Assembly (NCBI GenBank): GCA_015060835.1
Contig: SUXT01000014.1
Coordinates: 1 to 42,282, forward strand
DNA: 42,282 nt
Reading direction: 5' to 3'
From: Bacteroidales bacterium
GTDB taxonomy: Bacteria; Bacteroidota; Bacteroidia; Bacteroidales; Bacteroidaceae
This document shows, piece after piece, positions 39,539 through 42,282 of the stretch. The number at the start of each line of letters is the position of its first letter. The first letter of the stretch is position 1. A program made the position numbers and the translations under genes. The notes beneath the pieces are model-generated. The model saw only the letters and a list, made by a program, of their open reading frames with translations, had not been told where the DNA came from and ran no database searches.

Positions 39539-41788
39539 ATGAAACATTTTTTACTCACTGCAATTGTGGCATTTGCCGGTCTTGTTGCATCGGCTCAGTC
39601 CTCTACATGGCCCATCACCCTTACGACGGCAAACGGTCTTCCAGGTGCGCTGGAGGTAATAGACGACTATGAAGGAGATACGGTAATTACCTTTGTCTCG
39701 GATCTGTATAAGTTTGACGAGCCCATAACAAAGCTCCGCGTGACGGTTGTCTCCACCAATACCGTCGACGCACAGAGCTATGGAACTACGGGTACCACAG
39801 GTGGCAACGGTCCCGGCTTCCCCTTCTTCTGTATATCCGAGTTGCGAATACTCAAGGCCAATAACAAGGGAACCAATTTCGAGGCTACATCAAATGCAGC
39901 CTCATTGAACAGTGGTGCCTATATGGAGTATATAAACGATGGTATATACGACACATACTTCTCCACCACAACTTATATGGGCGACTGCCCCCAGGCATAC
40001 CACTATATAGAGTTCGAATTCGAAGAGCCTATGAGTGAATTCCGTCTCAAATGGCACTCCAGAGTCAACAATTACGAGAATATGCCTACACATATAGGTC
40101 TCACCCCCGGCACAGAGTATCTTCCCTATCCCGAGCAGGAGTTTGTTCTTGGCGAAAAGGTGGCATCGGCAGACGAATTGGCTCAGGGCGGTGTATATGT
40201 TCTCGAGGGTCATGCTCCCGAATATCTCCATTCGTTTACAGGAACAAAGCGTACATATCCCGGTGGTGGATTCTGGCATTCGCCCTATGGTAGCCATGTT
40301 ACACCCAATGCCGCGTCTGCCATATATCTGATTCCGGTTGATGTTCAGGAAGATATATACAAGGTGGTGTGGCTCAACAACAAGCGTTATATGAAGAATA
40401 GTGGTGCGGGCGAAACTTACCACTGGACAGACTCCGAAGCCGATGCTGCTTTTGTGAAGTTTGCTCCATGCGATTCGGTGAGCGGTGATTTCATCCTTAC
40501 CATCAGCGATACATTGCTTCTGGGACACGATGCTATGGGCAGAATGGTGCTTGTGGAACACAAGGCAGATAAAATGGGTAAAAGAGGAAGACCTACGGCA
40601 TGGAACTTTACATTGCACAAGGTGGAACTCAATGCTTCGGCTATAGGTTTTGTGCTGCAGGATGTCATCGACGAGGCGGAACGGCGCATAGAGCGTCTGG
40701 GCTTCCACGACGATGAAGACTGCGGTTGCTCTTACACGGAATTTGCCGCAGAAATAGAGCGCGGAAAGAATCTTCTGAAAAAGAGTGATGTCACATCTGC
40801 GGAGATTATAAATGCCAAGAACAAACTTACCGGGTATCTCATGGAATATGCTGCTGGAGAAATATATACATACAGCGACTCTGTGGATGGGATTCTGCAA
40901 GCGAAAGAGGACGGGGAGATAAAGACTTCGGCTGCTCCTGATTGGGTCATCGGCACATATCCCATAAATTTCCTCAATGCTCTCCTTGCAACCAGTGACA
41001 ATGCCCTTGCCGACATCGAGGAAGTGGGCTGTATGGAGGATGTAGACAATATAATAGATGGTGTAAAGGCTGCTACAGATAAGTTCTGGGCGGGCAGAAT
41101 AGATGAGTTTGCAACCTTCCCCATCCGCATTGACGAGAGCGACGGTCTTCCGGGTGTTGTACAAGAGAATACCGGATATGTGTGGGAATCGCCCTATTAT
41201 TTGTTCGAAAAAGAGGTTACTGCATTCCGCTTCACAGTCTTTGAAACCAACACAGGCAACAAGTTCGGCAACTACGACAGCTATGCGTTGGGCGAGTTCC
41301 AGGTCTACGACATCAGCGGTAATCTTATAGAACTGACTCCCGACAATTTTAAGACAAATTCCATTGCTCCTCTTTACGGTGCGGGAATAAAGGGGTTGTG
41401 TGATGGCAGTTTCACAACATATTTCAACAGTGCAGTCCGCGAAGAACAAGACCCTGGCGGTTACACCGGCACCGAGGGGTATCCCTATATCGAGGTTACA
41501 TTGCCGACTCCTGTATCCGCTTTCTGCTACAAACAGTATGGTCGCTATTATGGCTTCAACCCCATTGACACTCCCGTAAAATTTGCGATAGGTGCTGCCG
41601 GGGTGGATGTTACCCCCGATGGCACATCCATAGGCAGTGTGGCGGCAGATGGTGACGAACCGGTTTCTGTAACCTATTACAATGTGGCAGGTGCTTCCTC
41701 GGTGACACCGTTCAGAAATACGGTGAATATAGTGAAGACCGTTTATGCAAACGGCAAGGTAGATACCTATAAGAGAGTAATGAAATAA
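39539..41788 (+). CDS. Large secreted protein with duplicated N/C domains and type IX-like C-terminal tail
   Basis: The 749-residue protein has a signal peptide (about 1-19, ASAQ). Two similar beta-rich regions bracket it: about 22-195 (WPITLTTANGLPGALEV, ISELRILKANNKG, INDGIYDTYFSTT, YIEFEFEEPMSEFRLKW) and about 523-695 (FPIRIDESDGLPGVVQ, LGEFQVYDISGN, LCDGSFTTYFNS, YIEVTLPTPVSAFCYK). They resemble discoidin-type carbohydrate-binding domains in layout. Between lie a further beta region and a helical stretch (about 380-520). The last 35 residues, from VTYYNVAG through VNIVKTVYANGKV to a final KRVMK, look like the C-terminal sorting domain of type IX cargo. No catalytic motif is seen; adhesin or glycan-binding is a guess. 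Confidence 0.7.
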   Translation: MKHFLLTAIVAFAGLVASAQSSTWPITLTTANGLPGALEVIDDYEGDTVITFVSDLYKFDEPITKLRVTVVSTNTVDAQSYGTTGTTGGNGPGFPFFCISELRILKANNKGTNFEATSNAASLNSGAYMEYINDGIYDTYFSTTTYMGDCPQAYHYIEFEFEEPMSEFRLKWHSRVNNYENMPTHIGLTPGTEYLPYPEQEFVLGEKVASADELAQGGVYVLEGHAPEYLHSFTGTKRTYPGGGFWHSPYGSHVTPNAASAIYLIPVDVQEDIYKVVWLNNKRYMKNSGAGETYHWTDSEADAAFVKFAPCDSVSGDFILTISDTLLLGHDAMGRMVLVEHKADKMGKRGRPTAWNFTLHKVELNASAIGFVLQDVIDEAERRIERLGFHDDEDCGCSYTEFAAEIERGKNLLKKSDVTSAEIINAKNKLTGYLMEYAAGEIYTYSDSVDGILQAKEDGEIKTSAAPDWVIGTYPINFLNALLATSDNALADIEEVGCMEDVDNIIDGVKAATDKFWAGRIDEFATFPIRIDESDGLPGVVQENTGYVWESPYYLFEKEVTAFRFTVFETNTGNKFGNYDSYALGEFQVYDISGNLIELTPDNFKTNSIAPLYGAGIKGLCDGSFTTYFNSAVREEQDPGGYTGTEGYPYIEVTLPTPVSAFCYKQYGRYYGFNPIDTPVKFAIGAAGVDVTPDGTSIGSVAADGDEPVSVTYYNVAGASSVTPFRNTVNIVKTVYANGKVDTYKRVMK

Positions 41789-41796
41789 AGAATAGT

Positions 41797-41832
41797 ACAA
41801 GCCCCGCAGGTAATTTGCGGGGCTTGTTGTCT
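41797..41832 (+). terminator. Terminator of the large secreted protein gene
   Basis: ACAAGCCCCGCA (41797-41808) pairs with TGCGGGGCTTGT (41816-41827), a 12-bp perfect stem with a 7-base loop, nine bases after the stop codon; only a short T-rich tail follows. Confidence 0.8.
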
Positions 41833-41907
41833 ATGTATGGCTATAGGGGTAGGCACTTATAACTATTTTTATATATGATACGTATGTATACTATGTGAAA
41901 AAAATCG

Positions 41908-41915
41908 TACCTTTG
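41908..41915 (+). promoter_or_regulatory. Orphan promoter-like -7 box facing right
   Basis: TACCTTTG matches TAnnTTTG but no gene follows inside the window; no good -33 element is present. It may drive a small RNA or belong to the repeat. Confidence 0.35.
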
Positions 41916-42140
41916 CTTGCGACGACGGAATATTTATATTCCCAAAGTAGCGAATTGCGGCGCCTCAAAATGAATAGAAAATAACAAAAAAGAATATTGA
42001 ATATGCTTAACGAAAAACTCTATAGCACAGCGGTTTAGCATTTTGTTATATAGAAGGAGTGCCGAACGCAAGTGAGGTCTTCCTTTTTTCTAAGGAAAAA
42101 GTTCGGAGGGGGTTCTTAACCTATCGTATTGCAATTATTA

Positions 42141-42282
42141 GTGTCCGGTAAACGTATTTAACCCAACTTTGCTTATCATCAGATGATTCTTTTTGCCTAT
42201 CAGTCATTTGCCGTTTTTCATTTGTGGCTTTGGGTACTACAAACTTTTTTCAATCCTTATCCTTCTGAATGGCATTTTCCTA
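42141..42282 (-). mobile_element. Possible IS end, cut by the right edge
   Basis: The inverted motif near 42141-42158 (minus strand CGTTTACCGGACACTAATAA) matches the repeats at 131-148 and 1091-1108. A minus-strand frame from the edge ends with KMPFRRIRIEKSL and a stop at 42237, about 80 bases inside that motif, as expected for the tail of a transposase. The frame is only 14 residues, so this is weak. Confidence 0.3.

Larger units (their letters stand above)
41789..42282. other. Gene-poor right edge with terminator, promoter-like box and IS-like repeats
   Basis: After the terminator (41797-41827) comes a promoter-like box at 41908 and then repeat sequence resembling the left edge: TGCGACGACGGAA at about 41924-41936, GGAGTGCCGAAC at about 42056-42067, and a 33-base block (42096-42128) that matches 931-964 inverted. 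From 42141 the sequence may be the end of an insertion element: inverted TTTACCGGACACTAATAA, then a minus-strand frame tail ending KMPFRRIRIEKSL. I see no complete gene. Confidence 0.5.

Noticed and set aside
39902-41800. Long minus-strand frame of 632 codons
   Set aside because: It is antisense to the secreted protein, which has a signal peptide, normal codon use and a terminator; the antisense frame looks like codon shadow.

Overview
This window looks like a chromosomal segment of a Bacteroidales bacterium, probably a gut or oral member of the Bacteroides/Prevotella/Porphyromonas/Muribaculaceae side of the order; I cannot fix the family. The signs are: promoters with the Bacteroidetes TAnnTTTG -7 box; A-rich sequence instead of Shine-Dalgarno sites before start codons; the order tsaB-DUF4290-murA-rimM-M23-dxr-rseP; PorX and PorW/SprE homologues; and GH97, GH110 and sialate O-acetylesterase genes.

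Layout. (1) 1-1200: insertion-sequence and repeat debris, with the start of a helix-turn-helix transposase running off the left edge. (2) 1217-7240, minus: a four-gene secreted glycan-degradation cluster (GH110, GH97, sialate O-acetylesterase, SGNH esterase) without SusC/SusD. (3) 7377-10239, minus: yicC, gmk, nadD and a MORN-repeat protein, the last separated by a long palindromic spacer. (4) 10489-19746, plus: a tight nine-gene run (tsaB, DUF4290, murA, rimM, degenerate M23, dxr, rseP, serpin, alkaline phosphatase) from one promoter to a strong bidirectional terminator. (5) 19816-28465, minus: a Cys/His-rich membrane protein, a zinc-type ABC permease, porW/sprE, porX, tsaE, a small unknown and a YgiQ-type radical SAM protein; a second long palindromic spacer lies between porW and porX. 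(6) 28730-32490, plus: two FKBP isomerases, an Lrp/AsnC regulator and a C26-M19 fusion peptidase. (7) 32616-34226: a lipoprotein with an Asp/Asn/Gly tandem repeat, then tRNA-Pro(GGG). (8) 34486-37388, plus: a partly AT-rich island with an ECF-like sigma factor translationally coupled to a membrane protein carrying HELTH, a small secreted protein and an L,D-transpeptidase-like protein. (9) Catalase (minus) and a 749-residue secreted protein (plus) diverge from a 3.4-copy 84-bp tandem repeat that carries a promoter-like box in each copy. (10) 41789-42282: repeat and IS-like sequence again.

How it fits together. Regions 3 to 5 are mostly housekeeping: envelope synthesis (murA, dxr, rseP, M23), tRNA t6A modification (tsaB and tsaE), NAD and GMP synthesis. 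porX and porW belong to the type IX secretion machinery, and the 749-residue protein ends in a segment resembling a type IX sorting domain, so regulator, machine part and possible cargo share the window. The least explained parts are the sigma factor/HExxH island, the amplified promoter repeats and the two gap-filling palindromes. Related repeats at both window edges suggest the sequence was cut at repeated elements.
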